A stretch of DNA of 64,000 nucleotides from Schauerella fraxinea (GTDB lineage Bacteria > Pseudomonadota > Gammaproteobacteria > Burkholderiales > Burkholderiaceae_B): contig JAVDKL010000001.1 of assembly GCA_030849965.1 (NCBI GenBank), forward strand, positions 1,904,554-1,968,553, in the 5' to 3' direction. Shown here in pieces: positions 41,672 through 50,746 of the stretch. A program made the position numbers and the translations under genes. Within the stretch, counting starts at the first letter, position 1; each line of letters begins with the position of its first letter. The notes beneath the pieces are model-generated. The model ran no database searches. It saw only the letters and a program-made list of their open reading frames with translations, and was not told the DNA's origin.

Positions 41672-42858
41672 AGACGTGCACGGGATTCGACGTCATCGCG
41701 ATCGGTGGCGGCCTGCATGGGCTTTCAGCCGCGCTGCGTCTGGCACGCGCTGGACAACGCGTACTGGTTCTGGAACGGTCGTGGGTGGGCAGACATGCAT
41801 CGGGTGCCTCCGCTGCAGGGGTGCGCACGCTGAATCGCGATCGCGGGGAACTCGATCTGTCGCTGGAGTCGATGGCGATGTGGCACGACATCGAAGCGCT
41901 TGTCGGCGACACATGCGGCTTTCACGCCAATGGGCAGATCTGCGTCGCTGAAAGCCACGCATCATTGGACAAATTGACCGCCAAAGTCGATGCATTGCGG
42001 CGCGCCGGCTACACGCACGAAGAAATGATCGGTCCGGATGAGCTCAAGCGACTGCTCCCGGCGCTGAGTGGACACTGCGTGGGCGCATCGATTGCACGTG
42101 GCGACGGCGCGGCCGACCCGCATCGCACGCTGCGTGCGTTTCGCCGCGCGGCGGAGGCCGCAGGGGTGACGATACAAGAACAGTGCGGCGTGACCGCTAT
42201 CGAACGGCAAGGCGCCGACTGGTGCGTCGTCGCGGGCGAGCGCCGCTGGATTGCACCCGCCGTCATCAATGCCGCGGGAGCGTGGTCAGCCCGCGTCGCG
42301 GCGATGGTGGGCGACGAGATTCCACTGGACACCAAGTCGTCGATGATGATGGTGACCGAGCGCCTGGCACCCTTCATCAAGCCTGTCGTGTCCATCATGG
42401 GACGTTCGCTGTCGTTCAAGCAGTCCGACCAAGGCACCCTCGTCATCGGCGGCGGACTGCAAGGCACGCCCAACCTGGATCGCGGCGCGTCCACGGCACG
42501 CATGCGCGTCCTGTCCAAGGGTGCGCATGCCGCGATCGATCTCTTCCCGGACGTGCGCGATATTCGTATCGTTCGCGTGTGGGCGGGGCTGGAAGCCAAA
42601 ACCAACGATATGCTGCCGATCGTGGGCCCGTCGCCCAATGCGCCCGGCGTGTTTCACGCGTTTGGCTTTTCCGGCCATGGCTTTCAACTGGTGCCCGTCG
42701 TCGGCGCCGCACTGGCCGACTTGATCGTTCATGGTCACACGGCGCGCCCGATCCAGAATCTGCAGGCGGCTCGTCTGATGGATTCCGCTGCGGCATTCGC
42801 ATTGCCTGCGATACCCGCCATTCCATCCCCCATCCCCGTGAAGGAGTCCACAGCATGA
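41668..42858 (+). CDS. Second DAO-family FAD oxidoreductase
   Basis: This 396-residue flavoprotein has VIAIGGGLHGLSAALRLARAG at the N-terminus and a GxSGHGFQLVPVVG block near the end. It resembles sarcosine oxidase beta/opine oxidase B-type enzymes, and is only distantly similar to the DAO gene at 38867. Having two DAO enzymes in one operon suggests consecutive oxidations, or two stereoisomers handled separately, as in hydroxyproline catabolism; this is inference. The start at 41668 has GAGGAG and overlaps the previous stop. The stop overlaps the permease start. Confidence 0.87.
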   Translation: MKTCTGFDVIAIGGGLHGLSAALRLARAGQRVLVLERSWVGRHASGASAAGVRTLNRDRGELDLSLESMAMWHDIEALVGDTCGFHANGQICVAESHASLDKLTAKVDALRRAGYTHEEMIGPDELKRLLPALSGHCVGASIARGDGAADPHRTLRAFRRAAEAAGVTIQEQCGVTAIERQGADWCVVAGERRWIAPAVINAAGAWSARVAAMVGDEIPLDTKSSMMMVTERLAPFIKPVVSIMGRSLSFKQSDQGTLVIGGGLQGTPNLDRGASTARMRVLSKGAHAAIDLFPDVRDIRIVRVWAGLEAKTNDMLPIVGPSPNAPGVFHAFGFSGHGFQLVPVVGAALADLIVHGHTARPIQNLQAARLMDSAAAFALPAIPAIPSPIPVKESTA

Positions 42859-43796
42859 TGCGCTACACCATCAAGCGACTGCTGCTGGCGCTGCCGACTT
42901 TGCTCGCCATGCTGACCGCCGTGTTCATTCTCGTTCGTCTCGTTCCCGGCGACCCTGCAGCGGTCATGCTGGGCGACCAGGCCAGTGCCGAAGCGCTGGC
43001 GGCATTGCGAACGAAGCTCGGACTCGACGCGCCCGTGTATGTGCAGTACCTGCACTTCTTGCGCGACATCCTTACCGGCAACTTCGGTATTTCCATGTCA
43101 AGCGGCCGGACTGTCTTGCAGGAAGTGGCGCTGGTGCTGCCTTGGACGATACAGCTCACGCTGGCGGCCATGTTGATCGGCGTGACGTTCGGCTTGCCGC
43201 TGGGTATCTGGGCTGCATTGCGGCGCAATGCGTGGCCCGACTATGTGGGCCGTCTGCTGTCGTTGACCGGCCTGTCGTTTCCCGCCTTTGTATCGGCCAT
43301 TCTGATGCTCCTCGTATTTGCCATTCAGCTGCGGTGGTTCCCCGTCATCGGCTCGACCGCACAAGGCGACTGGCTCGCGCAGTTGCGCGGCCTGGCCCTG
43401 CCGGCCTTCAACCTGGGCTTGATCATGATGGCCTACGTGATGCGCGTGACGCGCTCATCCATGCTCGGCGTCATGGGCGAAGACTATGTGCGCACCGCCC
43501 GCGCCAAGGGCGTTCGACCCATGCGATTGATCTTGCGACATGGGCTGCGCAACGCGCTGATTCCCATCGTGACCGTCGTTGGCCTCTACTTCGGCACGTT
43601 GATCGGCAACTCGGTGCTGACCGAAATCGTGTTCAACCGCCCGGGCCTGGGCAAGCTGATCCTCGGCGCGCTCAACGCGCGTGACTACAGCCTCCTGCAA
43701 GGGCTGATGATCGTCTTTGCAGCCTGCGTCATCGTCGTCAACCTCCTCACCGACCTGGTCTATGGCCTGGTCGATCCAAGGGTGAAATACAAATGA
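42855..43796 (+). CDS. Oligopeptide-type ABC permease, DppB/OppB family
   Basis: This is a 313-residue inner-membrane permease with about six helices. The N-terminal YTIKRLLLALPTLLAMLTAVFILVRLVPGDP, the EAA loop DYVRTARAKGVRPMRLILRHGLRNALIP and the VLTEIVFNRPGLGKLI block are diagnostic. The double ATG at 42855/42858 overlaps the oxidase stop, with AAGGAG upstream. It forms the channel with the DppC-type protein encoded next. Confidence 0.93.
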   Translation: MMRYTIKRLLLALPTLLAMLTAVFILVRLVPGDPAAVMLGDQASAEALAALRTKLGLDAPVYVQYLHFLRDILTGNFGISMSSGRTVLQEVALVLPWTIQLTLAAMLIGVTFGLPLGIWAALRRNAWPDYVGRLLSLTGLSFPAFVSAILMLLVFAIQLRWFPVIGSTAQGDWLAQLRGLALPAFNLGLIMMAYVMRVTRSSMLGVMGEDYVRTARAKGVRPMRLILRHGLRNALIPIVTVVGLYFGTLIGNSVLTEIVFNRPGLGKLILGALNARDYSLLQGLMIVFAACVIVVNLLTDLVYGLVDPRVKYK

Positions 43797-44659
43797 GCGC
43801 TGTTGCCTTGACTCCCGCCGCACGGCCCAATGCCCTATGGCTGGCGCTACGCAAAAATCGCCTGTCCTGGATTGGTTTGGGATTGTTGGCCGTGATTGTG
43901 TTGGCCGCCATTTTCGCCCCCTGGCTCGCGCCGCATGATCCGTTGCAGCAGAACATCGCCTATCGATTGGAGCCACCCTCGGAAACCTTCTGGCTGGGAA
44001 CGGACAGCTACGGCCGAGATGTGCTCTCGCGCCTGATCTACGGCGCGCGCATCTCGTTGTTCGTCGGCTTCGGCGCCATCATGATTGCGATGACCATCGG
44101 CTCGGCCCTCGGCATTCTGGCCGGTTATGTGGGCGGCCTGCTCGATCAGCTCATCATGGGGCTGGTCGACGTGCTGCTCTCATTTCCCACCTTGCTGTTG
44201 GGCCTGATGATCGCGGCAACGCTGGGCGCCAGCCTGGAAAATCTGATCATTGCCATCGCCATCACGGAAATCGCGCCATTCGTGCGGGTGGCGCGTGCCC
44301 CCACCATCACGCTCAAGCAGCGCGACTTCGTCGAAGCCGGCCGCGCGCTCGGCTTCGGCCCCATGCGCCTGATGCGCGTGCATATCCTGCCGAACATGAT
44401 CTCCGATGTCGTGGTGCTCGGCTCATTGTGGATGGCCTCGGCAATCCGTACCGAAGCGTCTCTCAGCTTCATCGGACTGGGCGTGCCGCCACCCACCGCC
44501 ACCTGGGGCAGCATGATCCGGGAAGGGTTCGAGAACATCCTCGACGCCTGGTGGCTGACCGTCTTCCCAAGCCTGGCGATCCTGATCACGGTACTGGCGC
44601 TGAACCTGCTGGGCGACGCCTTACGCGACGCCATCGACCCCAAACTGCGCTCGGAGTAA
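43793..44659 (+). CDS. Oligopeptide-type ABC permease, DppC/OppC family
   Basis: This 288-residue permease has WIGLGLLAVIVLAAIFAPWLAPHDP and WLGTDSYGRDVLSRLIYGARISLFVG at the N-terminus, and an EAA loop RDFVEAGRALGFGPMRLMRVHILPN. It partners the DppB-type permease, overlapping it as ATGA. The ATPase gene follows after two bases. Confidence 0.93.
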   Translation: MSAVALTPAARPNALWLALRKNRLSWIGLGLLAVIVLAAIFAPWLAPHDPLQQNIAYRLEPPSETFWLGTDSYGRDVLSRLIYGARISLFVGFGAIMIAMTIGSALGILAGYVGGLLDQLIMGLVDVLLSFPTLLLGLMIAATLGASLENLIIAIAITEIAPFVRVARAPTITLKQRDFVEAGRALGFGPMRLMRVHILPNMISDVVVLGSLWMASAIRTEASLSFIGLGVPPPTATWGSMIREGFENILDAWWLTVFPSLAILITVLALNLLGDALRDAIDPKLRSE

Positions 44660-44661
44660 TC

Positions 44662-45660
44662 ATGAACGCGACTCAACCTGTGCTCGAGCTGCGCGACCTG
44701 CGCACCGAGTTTCGAATCGGCGGCCAATGGCATGCGGCGGTACGCGGTGTCTCCCTTACCGTGCACCCCAACGAAACCCTCGCCATCGTCGGCGAATCGG
44801 GCAGCGGCAAAAGCGTGACGGCGCTTTCCGTATTACGCCTGCTGCCGGCCAGCGGCGCACGTCACGGTGCGGGATCGGTGTGGCTCGACGGCCTGGAGAT
44901 CAGCACTATTCCCGAAAAGGAAATGGCGAAGCTTCGTGGGGACGCGATCGCCATGATTTTTCAGGAACCCATGACCTCCCTGAATCCCACCATGACCATC
45001 GGCGATCAGATTGCCGAGGCCATTCGCCAACACCGGCGCGTTTCCTGGAAAGAGGCCCGAGCGCTCGCCTTGGACGCGTTGAATGAAGTGAAGATACCCG
45101 CAGCGGCCAAGCGCTTCGATGACTATCCCCATCAGTTTTCAGGCGGCATGCGGCAGCGCGTGATGATCGCGATGGCGCTGGCCTGCAAACCAAAAGTGCT
45201 GCTCGCCGACGAGCCCACCACGGCCTTGGACGTGACGATCCAGGCGCAAATTCTGACGCTGCTGGACGACTTGAAAACGGCGCATGGCATGGCTGTTGTG
45301 TTCATCACCCACAACCTCGGCGTGGTTGCCCAGATCGCCGACCGCGTTGCCGTCATGTACGCCGGTGAGGTTGTGGAGTTGGCCGACGCCACCGCCTTGT
45401 TTGCCCGCCCCACGCACCCGTACACGGAGGCGCTGCTGCGCGCAATGCCGCGCGTGGATATCGACACAAGTCATCTGGATCCCATCCCCGGCAGCGTGCC
45501 CCCACTCACTGCCATGCCCGGCGGCTGTGCCTATGCCTCGCGCTGCGCCTTGCGCGAGAATCGTTGTCTGGAGAATCATCCCATGCTTGAAGCATTGCCC
45601 GGCAGTGAACATCAAGTGCGTTGCATCGTGCGCGCCGAGCGCTCGAGAGAAACCGCATGA
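44662..45660 (+). CDS. Oligopeptide-type ABC ATPase, DppD/OppD family
   Basis: This 332-residue ATPase has Walker [10 protein letters not shown], the Q-loop [16 protein letters not shown], signature [15 protein letters not shown] and Walker [17 protein letters not shown]. The C-terminal extension [14 protein letters not shown] followed by a Cys-containing region ([16 protein letters not shown]) is the oligopeptide-transporter C-terminal domain, which in some members binds Fe-S. It overlaps the next ATPase gene by ATGA. Confidence 0.93.
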   Translation: MNATQPVLELRDLRTEFRIGGQWHAAVRGVSLTVHPNETLAIVGESGSGKSVTALSVLRLLPASGARHGAGSVWLDGLEISTIPEKEMAKLRGDAIAMIFQEPMTSLNPTMTIGDQIAEAIRQHRRVSWKEARALALDALNEVKIPAAAKRFDDYPHQFSGGMRQRVMIAMALACKPKVLLADEPTTALDVTIQAQILTLLDDLKTAHGMAVVFITHNLGVVAQIADRVAVMYAGEVVELADATALFARPTHPYTEALLRAMPRVDIDTSHLDPIPGSVPPLTAMPGGCAYASRCALRENRCLENHPMLEALPGSEHQVRCIVRAERSRETA

Positions 45661-46634
45661 GCGCCCTCCTTGAGGTCCGTCATCTGGTCAAACGTTTCGA
45701 AAGCGGCGGCGGCTGGCTGGGCGGTGAGAAACAGATCGTGCGTGCCGTCAATGACGTCTCGTTCAGTGTGGGACGGGGCGAGTCGATCGGGCTGGTCGGT
45801 GAGTCGGGCTGCGGCAAATCCACCGTCGCGCGCACGCTGCTGCGTTTGATCGAGCCTGATGAAGGCGAGATCGTATTTGAAGGCAAGGATCTGCGAAAAG
45901 CGTCGCCAGCCGAATTACGCAAGCTCCGTCAGCGCATACAGATCGTGTTTCAAGACCCTTATGCTTCGCTGAATCCCCGCCGCACGGTACGCCAGACGCT
46001 TGCCGAGCCGCTGATCGTGCACGGCTTGGGAAACGCTGCACAGATCGAAGCGAAGATTACGAAGACGATCGTCGAAGTTGGCTTACCCGCAACAGCGCTC
46101 GATCGCTATCCGCATGAGTTCTCGGGAGGCCAGCGTCAGCGCATCGGCATTGCCCGCGCACTGGTACTCGATCCAGAGTTGATCATCGCCGACGAACCAG
46201 TGTCGGCATTGGATGTGTCGGTTCAAGCTCAGATCCTGCAGCTCTTGCAGCGACTCAAGGAAGAGCGTGGCTTGTCGTTCGTTTTCGTCTCGCACGACCT
46301 GGGCGTGGTGCGACACTTCTGCGATACAGTCTGCGTGATGTATCTGGGACGCATCATCGAGACCGGGCCCACGCGCGAAATTCTGGATGGACCGCGCCAT
46401 CCCTACAGTCGCATGCTGCGCGACTCTTCGCCTGTACCCGACCCGGCAGCGCGCATCACACTGGAAAAAATCGTGGGCGAGATCCCGGCCCCCACCCATC
46501 TGCCCAGCGGGTGCACCTTCCACCCTCGCTGTTCGCGCGTACGCGACGATTGCAAGGCATCGCTGCCGCCATTGACGGCCATTCAGCCTAGCCGGGCATG
46601 TGCGTGTTATTACCCGATCGACGTCGCGCCATAA
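45657..46634 (+). CDS. Oligopeptide-type ABC ATPase, DppF/OppF family
   Basis: This is the 325-residue second ATPase. Walker A is GESGCGKST, followed by [17 protein letters not shown], signature [15 protein letters not shown], Walker [17 protein letters not shown] and the C-terminal [17 protein letters not shown] block. It closes the transport-oxidation operon that begins at 38867. Fourteen bases separate it from the convergent IclR gene. The ATG at 45657 is preferred over an upstream in-frame ATG at 45621 inside the DppD gene. Confidence 0.93.
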   Translation: MSALLEVRHLVKRFESGGGWLGGEKQIVRAVNDVSFSVGRGESIGLVGESGCGKSTVARTLLRLIEPDEGEIVFEGKDLRKASPAELRKLRQRIQIVFQDPYASLNPRRTVRQTLAEPLIVHGLGNAAQIEAKITKTIVEVGLPATALDRYPHEFSGGQRQRIGIARALVLDPELIIADEPVSALDVSVQAQILQLLQRLKEERGLSFVFVSHDLGVVRHFCDTVCVMYLGRIIETGPTREILDGPRHPYSRMLRDSSPVPDPAARITLEKIVGEIPAPTHLPSGCTFHPRCSRVRDDCKASLPPLTAIQPSRACACYYPIDVAP

Positions 46635-46648
46635 ACGATGAGCCGACA

Positions 46649-47353
46649 TCACCCTTCGTAAATCAGCGCCAGCGCTTCGCGCGACGCACCCAACCGTTCC
46701 GACAGCTCGCGCGCGGCATCGCGCAAGAGCGACGTCATGCGCGGCGCGTCCAGCGTAAGAATCCGTGCGGCGAGACCGGCCAAGGTCAAGGCCGCGACGA
46801 ACCGATCTTCATTGCCGAAGATCGGTATCGACCACGACGCGCTATACGGATCACGTACGCCGCTGGAGAAGAACGGCAACGGCTCTTTCCCGCGCTTGGC
46901 CAGTTGATCCCAGACATTGAACACCCGGCCGGTGGACGATTGATCGGGCGGCATCACGCTACCCGCCAGCACCTGACTATGCAGCCCTTCGTAGGGTTGG
47001 GAGCGAAACAGGCACAGTCGTGACCCATCCTTCTGCGGCGTGTAGTACGAGGCGCTTTCGCCAGTCTCCTGGGTGAGCGCCGTCAATACAGGCATCACGA
47101 CTTCGGCGAGTTTGAAGCCCCGCTCATACACGCGCCCCAAGTACAGCACCCGAGGCCCGAGCGAGTAGATGCCTTCCTGGTTGCGCACCACATAGCCCGC
47201 TCGCATCAACGAGTTCAACAGCCTGAATATCGTCGTCTTGTGCAGCGGCGATATGGCCGCCAGTTCGGCCAACGAGAGGCTGGGTCGTTGCGGCGAAAAG
47301 CAGTCCAACACGCTCAGTGCACGCTCTACGGCGATGACGCCATCATTACTCAT
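46649..47353 (-). CDS. IclR-family regulator divergent from the GalB-like gene
   Basis: This 234-residue IclR protein has a winged HTH in residues 5-65 (LAELAAISPLHKTTIFRLLNSLMRAGYV) and an effector domain from about 80. An upstream frame of 85 residues is non-homologous, so the ATG at 47353 is used, with a moderate GGGAAG site. It lies divergent from a PIG-L/GalB-like gene and a Bug gene. The 104-bp gap holds a 15-bp palindrome of IclR-operator size, so it most likely regulates that pair and itself. Confidence 0.88.
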   Translation of the reverse strand: MSNDGVIAVERALSVLDCFSPQRPSLSLAELAAISPLHKTTIFRLLNSLMRAGYVVRNQEGIYSLGPRVLYLGRVYERGFKLAEVVMPVLTALTQETGESASYYTPQKDGSRLCLFRSQPYEGLHSQVLAGSVMPPDQSSTGRVFNVWDQLAKRGKEPLPFFSSGVRDPYSASWSIPIFGNEDRFVAALTLAGLAARILTLDAPRMTSLLRDAARELSERLGASREALALIYEG

Positions 47354-47387
47354 GCTTGTCTTCCCACCCTTCACTCCGACCGGCTCA

Positions 47388-47402
47388 TTGTACAGAGTAC
47401 AA
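47388..47402. promoter_or_regulatory. IclR-type operator palindrome
   Basis: TTGTAC-AGA-GTACAA is a perfect 6+3+6 inverted repeat between the IclR gene and the GalB-like gene, 15 bp long. A TATAGT hexamer at 47418-47423 just downstream could be the -10 of the plus-strand operon, which has no good -35. That arrangement suits activation by a bound regulator. Confidence 0.55.
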
Positions 47403-47457
47403 CGCCATTTCACTCGATATAGTGAGCGTTCAAGACACAACACTGACGAGGAAGACA

Positions 47458-48174
47458 ATGACCGGCACATCGCTTTTAGTCGTAACGGCGCACGTCGGGG
47501 ACTTTGTTTGGCGATGCGGCGGCGCGATCGCCCTGCACGCCAAGCAAGGCACCCCGGTGCATGTGATTTGCCTGAGCTATGGCGAAAACGGTGAATCCAA
47601 CGCCGCATGGTCGGCCGCCCCGGCGCCCGGCCGCGACGAGGTCAAGGCATGTCGTCGAGCGGAAGCCGAAACAGCTGCCACCATTCTCGGCGCCACGCAC
47701 GTCGATTTTCTGGACCTCGGCGACTATCCGCTGCCCGAATCGACGGCGACCGTGCAGCAGATTGCGCAGGCGATCAGGCGGATCAAGCCGGCCACCATCC
47801 TCACGCATCCCGAGCGCGATCCCTCAAACCTGGATCATTGCCGCACCTTCAACATGGTGCTCGGCGCCAGAATGATGGCGCTCGCGCCGGGTCATGGCGC
47901 CGACATCGCATCGCCTGCGCAAGTGATGTCGTTCGAACCGCATCAGCCGGAGCTTTGTGATTTCAAGCCCAACGTCATGCTCGATATCAGCGAGGTCTGG
48001 GACACCAAAAAACAAGCCATGCAGGCGATGCCCACTCAGAAGAACCTGTGGGCATATTACGAACGCGTCGCGCTGCAACGGGGCGCACAGGCCGGCCGGC
48101 GCGGCCAGAGCGCAGCCGTTTACGGTGAGGCGTACCAAAGCGTTTTTCCGTCGGTAAGAACGTCTTTGGTCTGA
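47458..48174 (+). CDS. PIG-L-family protein, 4-oxalomesaconate hydratase (GalB)-like
   Basis: This 238-residue protein has the PIG-L/LmbE fold. The usual AHPDDE zinc motif is changed to TAHVGDFVWRCGGAIALHA, and CLSYGENGES and THPERDPSNLDHCRT follow. This pattern is what I recall of GalB, the zinc-dependent 4-oxalomesaconate hydratase of gallate/protocatechuate meta-cleavage, rather than of a sugar deacetylase. The start at 47458 has GACGAGGAAG upstream. A Bug receptor gene follows 36 bases later, and an IclR regulator is divergent. A GalB role is probable but no other gallate-pathway gene (ring-cleavage dioxygenase, aldolase) is in the window. Confidence 0.75.
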   Translation: MTGTSLLVVTAHVGDFVWRCGGAIALHAKQGTPVHVICLSYGENGESNAAWSAAPAPGRDEVKACRRAEAETAATILGATHVDFLDLGDYPLPESTATVQQIAQAIRRIKPATILTHPERDPSNLDHCRTFNMVLGARMMALAPGHGADIASPAQVMSFEPHQPELCDFKPNVMLDISEVWDTKKQAMQAMPTQKNLWAYYERVALQRGAQAGRRGQSAAVYGEAYQSVFPSVRTSLV

Positions 48175-48210
48175 GCACTACCCCACATAAGAAATAGAGG
48201 AGACAACATC

Positions 48211-49182
48211 ATGAAAGCGCACTTCCTTCGTTCAGCGGCAGCAGCCATCCTGCTTGCGGGGCTCTCGGCCCAGAGTGCGGCCGCCGAGACGTATCCGACC
48301 CGCCCAATCAAACTCGTCATCCCCTTTGCAGCGGGCGGCCCCGCCGATATCGTCGGCCGGGAAATTGCCCGCGTGCTCGATAAGGAACTCGGGCAACCGA
48401 TGGTTATCGTCAACCTGGGCGGCGGCCATGGCGTACCGGCGCTCAACCAAGTGCTTGGCGCGCCGGCCGATGGCTATACCTTGTTCATGCCCGCCTCAGG
48501 CAACATGACGATTCCGCATCCTGCCACGAAGGACCTTGATCTGAAGCGTGTGCTGACGCCGATCAGCCAACTGACGTCGAGCCCGCATGTGCTGGTGATA
48601 TCGAAGACGATTCCCGCCGACAACCTCAAGGACTTCATCGCCTACGCCCGCGCCCATCCCGGCCAGGTCAACTTTGGATCGGCAGGTACCGGCGGCGTCG
48701 CCCACCTCGGCATGGAGATGTTCAAGAGCCAAGCCGGCGTCGACGTGGTTCATGTGCCCTATCGCGGCACCTCGCAGGCCGTCACCGATCTGGTACCCGG
48801 CACGATCCACGCCCTGTTCAGCAGCATGCCGTCACTCAAAAGCATGATCGACAACGGCACCATCAAGGCCATCGGGATGTCCGCCCCCAGCAAGAGCGAC
48901 ATGACGGCATCCATTCCGGTCATCGCCAACGCCGGATTGCCAAAGATGGAATACACCACGTGGTATGGCTTGTTCGCCAAGGCCGGCACCCCGCCCGAAA
49001 TCGTCGCCACGCTCAACCGGGCGGTAAAAACCGCGTTGACCGATCGCGCGTTGATCGAAAAGCTGGATCCGCAAGGCATCGAACTGGTCTCGTCTTCGCC
49101 CGAAGGGTTGGCGCAACTGGTTGACGTCGATACCGACAAATGGACGAAACTCATCGCCGCGCAGCACATCACGATCGAGTAA
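48211..49182 (+). CDS. Bug/TctC-family periplasmic solute-binding protein (beside galB-like gene)
   Basis: This is a 323-residue Bug receptor with a Sec signal peptide ending near AAA-ETYPTRP. It shows IKLVIPFAAGGPADIVGREIARVL, the NFGSAGTGGVAHLGMEMF ligand loop and VPYRGTSQAVTDLV. It is co-transcribed with the GalB-like gene. No TctAB partner is nearby. It probably captures a carboxylated compound of the pathway controlled by the adjacent IclR. Confidence 0.92.
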   Translation: MKAHFLRSAAAAILLAGLSAQSAAAETYPTRPIKLVIPFAAGGPADIVGREIARVLDKELGQPMVIVNLGGGHGVPALNQVLGAPADGYTLFMPASGNMTIPHPATKDLDLKRVLTPISQLTSSPHVLVISKTIPADNLKDFIAYARAHPGQVNFGSAGTGGVAHLGMEMFKSQAGVDVVHVPYRGTSQAVTDLVPGTIHALFSSMPSLKSMIDNGTIKAIGMSAPSKSDMTASIPVIANAGLPKMEYTTWYGLFAKAGTPPEIVATLNRAVKTALTDRALIEKLDPQGIELVSSSPEGLAQLVDVDTDKWTKLIAAQHITIE

Positions 49183-49197
49183 TTTTTCGCCTCATGC

Positions 49198-49719
49198 TCA
49201 ACCGCGCCTACCGCCCGAAGCGGTAGGCGTTGACAACTGCGCAGGGGGTGCGGCGCTCGCCCCCTGCAAAACCAGCATCCCTGCAACCACCAGGAGCGCG
49301 CCCATCACGCGCAATGGCGTGATGGCTTTGACGGGCAGCCCCATCAAGCCCACATGATCGATCAACATCGCGCATACCACCTGCCCGATCACCACGCACA
49401 CGATGAAGGTCGTGGCGCCCAGGCGGGGCATCAGCACCAATGCTGCCGTCACGTAGATCACGCCGGCGATTCCCCCTACCCACAGCCACCACGGCCCTTG
49501 CACGACACGTCCGAGCGCCGGCATGGGCACGCGCAGGGCCACGATCAGGGGCAAGACCACCAGCAGGCTTACTGCCAGCGATATCACCGTGGCCCACAGC
49601 GGATGCCCCAGCGCTCGACCGAGGCCGGCATTGCTGCCGGCCTGAAGCGGCACCGCCGCGCCGGCCAACATGGCCAGCCCGAGCGGCATCAACGTGGAAA
49701 TAGAGAAAGGTGCGGCCAT
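49198..49719 (-). CDS. DMT-family transporter, YdcZ type
   Basis: This is a 173-residue membrane protein with about five helices of the DMT_YdcZ family (short relatives of EamA). It has the N-terminal LGLAMLAGAAVPLQAGSNAGLGRALGHPLWATVISL and the later GGIAGVIYVTAALVLMPRLGATTFIVCVVIGQVVCAMLIDHVGL. The frame is open to 49770, but the ATG at 49719 places the first helix near the N-terminus as in relatives. It is divergent from a LysR gene that probably controls it. Its 3' end contains a strong hairpin. Confidence 0.82.
   Translation of the reverse strand: MAAPFSISTLMPLGLAMLAGAAVPLQAGSNAGLGRALGHPLWATVISLAVSLLVVLPLIVALRVPMPALGRVVQGPWWLWVGGIAGVIYVTAALVLMPRLGATTFIVCVVIGQVVCAMLIDHVGLMGLPVKAITPLRVMGALLVVAGMLVLQGASAAPPAQLSTPTASGGRRG
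49205..49229. terminator. 10-bp stem-loop between convergent genes
   Basis: CGCCTACCGC and GCGGTAGGCG pair perfectly around a CCGAA loop. The stem lies 23 bases after the Bug stop and inside the last codons of the convergent DMT gene, so it may end transcription from both sides. No strong T-run is present. Confidence 0.45.
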
Positions 49720-49782
49720 CGACTCGGCACTCCAAAGCACTGCAAACAGGATTGCCAGATCATCGATCATCTATTTAAATAA

Positions 49783-49793
49783 TGGAAATTCCA
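49783..49793. promoter_or_regulatory. Small palindromes in the DMT/LysR divergent region
   Basis: TGGAA-A-TTCCA (49783-49793) and ATTTAAAT (49773-49780) lie side by side between the two divergent starts in an AT-rich patch. They are candidates for LysR contact and promoter elements; the match to a T-N11-A box is not convincing. Confidence 0.35.
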
Positions 49794-49818
49794 ACTTCTC
49801 ATACCGATTATTCGCCGC

Positions 49819-50721
49819 ATGGATGACCTAAGACGTATCGACCTGAATTTGCTGCTTACCTTGCATGCCCTGTTGGTTGATCGGCACGTCACGCGAGCGG
49901 CGCAGCGTCTGCACAAGAGCCAGCCAGCAGTGAGCCACGCCCTGGCGCAACTGCGCGGCATCTTCGATGATCCGCTCCTTGTACGGCGCGATGGCGGGCT
50001 GGCGCTTACACCACGCGCACAGGCGCTGGAGCGGCCCCTGGAGGCTGCGTTGGAAGACCTGCGCGGGATTCTGCGCACACCTGGGTTCGATCCCCATCGC
50101 GTGCAACGTTCTTTTCGTCTGGCGCTCTCAGACTACGGCGCACGTCTCATCCTGCCTGCGCTGATGCGTCAATTAAGGCAGGATGCGCCCGGCATCGATC
50201 TCGCCGTGACGCAAGCCAGCCGAGAGGCCATGCTCGCGCAGTTGGCCGATGACGACATCGACGTCGCAATAGGGGTGTTTCCGAAGGCGCCGCCGTCGAT
50301 TCACACCGGCACGTTATTCGATGAGCATTTCATCAGCGTGGCGGATCGTGCGACAGTGCCCGCGGTGGGGCTGACCAGAACTGAATGGTTGGCGCGACCG
50401 CATGTGCTTGTGGCCATGCGGCCCGATGGCCACAACGAGATCGATGAGGCGTTGGCTGCGGCACGCCTTGAGCGGCGTATCGCCCTCGTCCTGCCGCACT
50501 GGAGCGCAGCGCTGGAAGTGATCGCAGGAACCGATCTGGTGTTGACGGTGGCGAGTCGCTGCACGACAAAACAAATAAAAAATTCGCACTTACGCCGTTT
50601 CGCGCCGCCTATCGATCTGGCGCCGTTTGCGTTTCAACAGGCCTGGCATGCCCGACGCACGGACGATGCCGCGCATGTCTGGCTGCGGGAGCGTATCGCG
50701 CAGTGCGTGTCATCTGCTTAA
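49819..50721 (+). CDS. LysR-family regulator, NodD/PcaQ-like layout
   Basis: This 300-residue LysR regulator has its HTH in residues 5-65 (LLLTLHALLVDRHVTRAAQRLHKSQPAVSHALAQLR) and an effector domain after about 90. The MDDLRRIDLNLLLTLHALL beginning is typical of the NahR/NodD/LinR branch. It is divergent from the DMT transporter by about 100 bp and is the likely regulator of that gene. The inducer is unknown. Confidence 0.9.
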   Translation: MDDLRRIDLNLLLTLHALLVDRHVTRAAQRLHKSQPAVSHALAQLRGIFDDPLLVRRDGGLALTPRAQALERPLEAALEDLRGILRTPGFDPHRVQRSFRLALSDYGARLILPALMRQLRQDAPGIDLAVTQASREAMLAQLADDDIDVAIGVFPKAPPSIHTGTLFDEHFISVADRATVPAVGLTRTEWLARPHVLVAMRPDGHNEIDEALAAARLERRIALVLPHWSAALEVIAGTDLVLTVASRCTTKQIKNSHLRRFAPPIDLAPFAFQQAWHARRTDDAAHVWLRERIAQCVSSA

Positions 50722-50746
50722 GCATGAACATGCAAACGTGTCCGCG

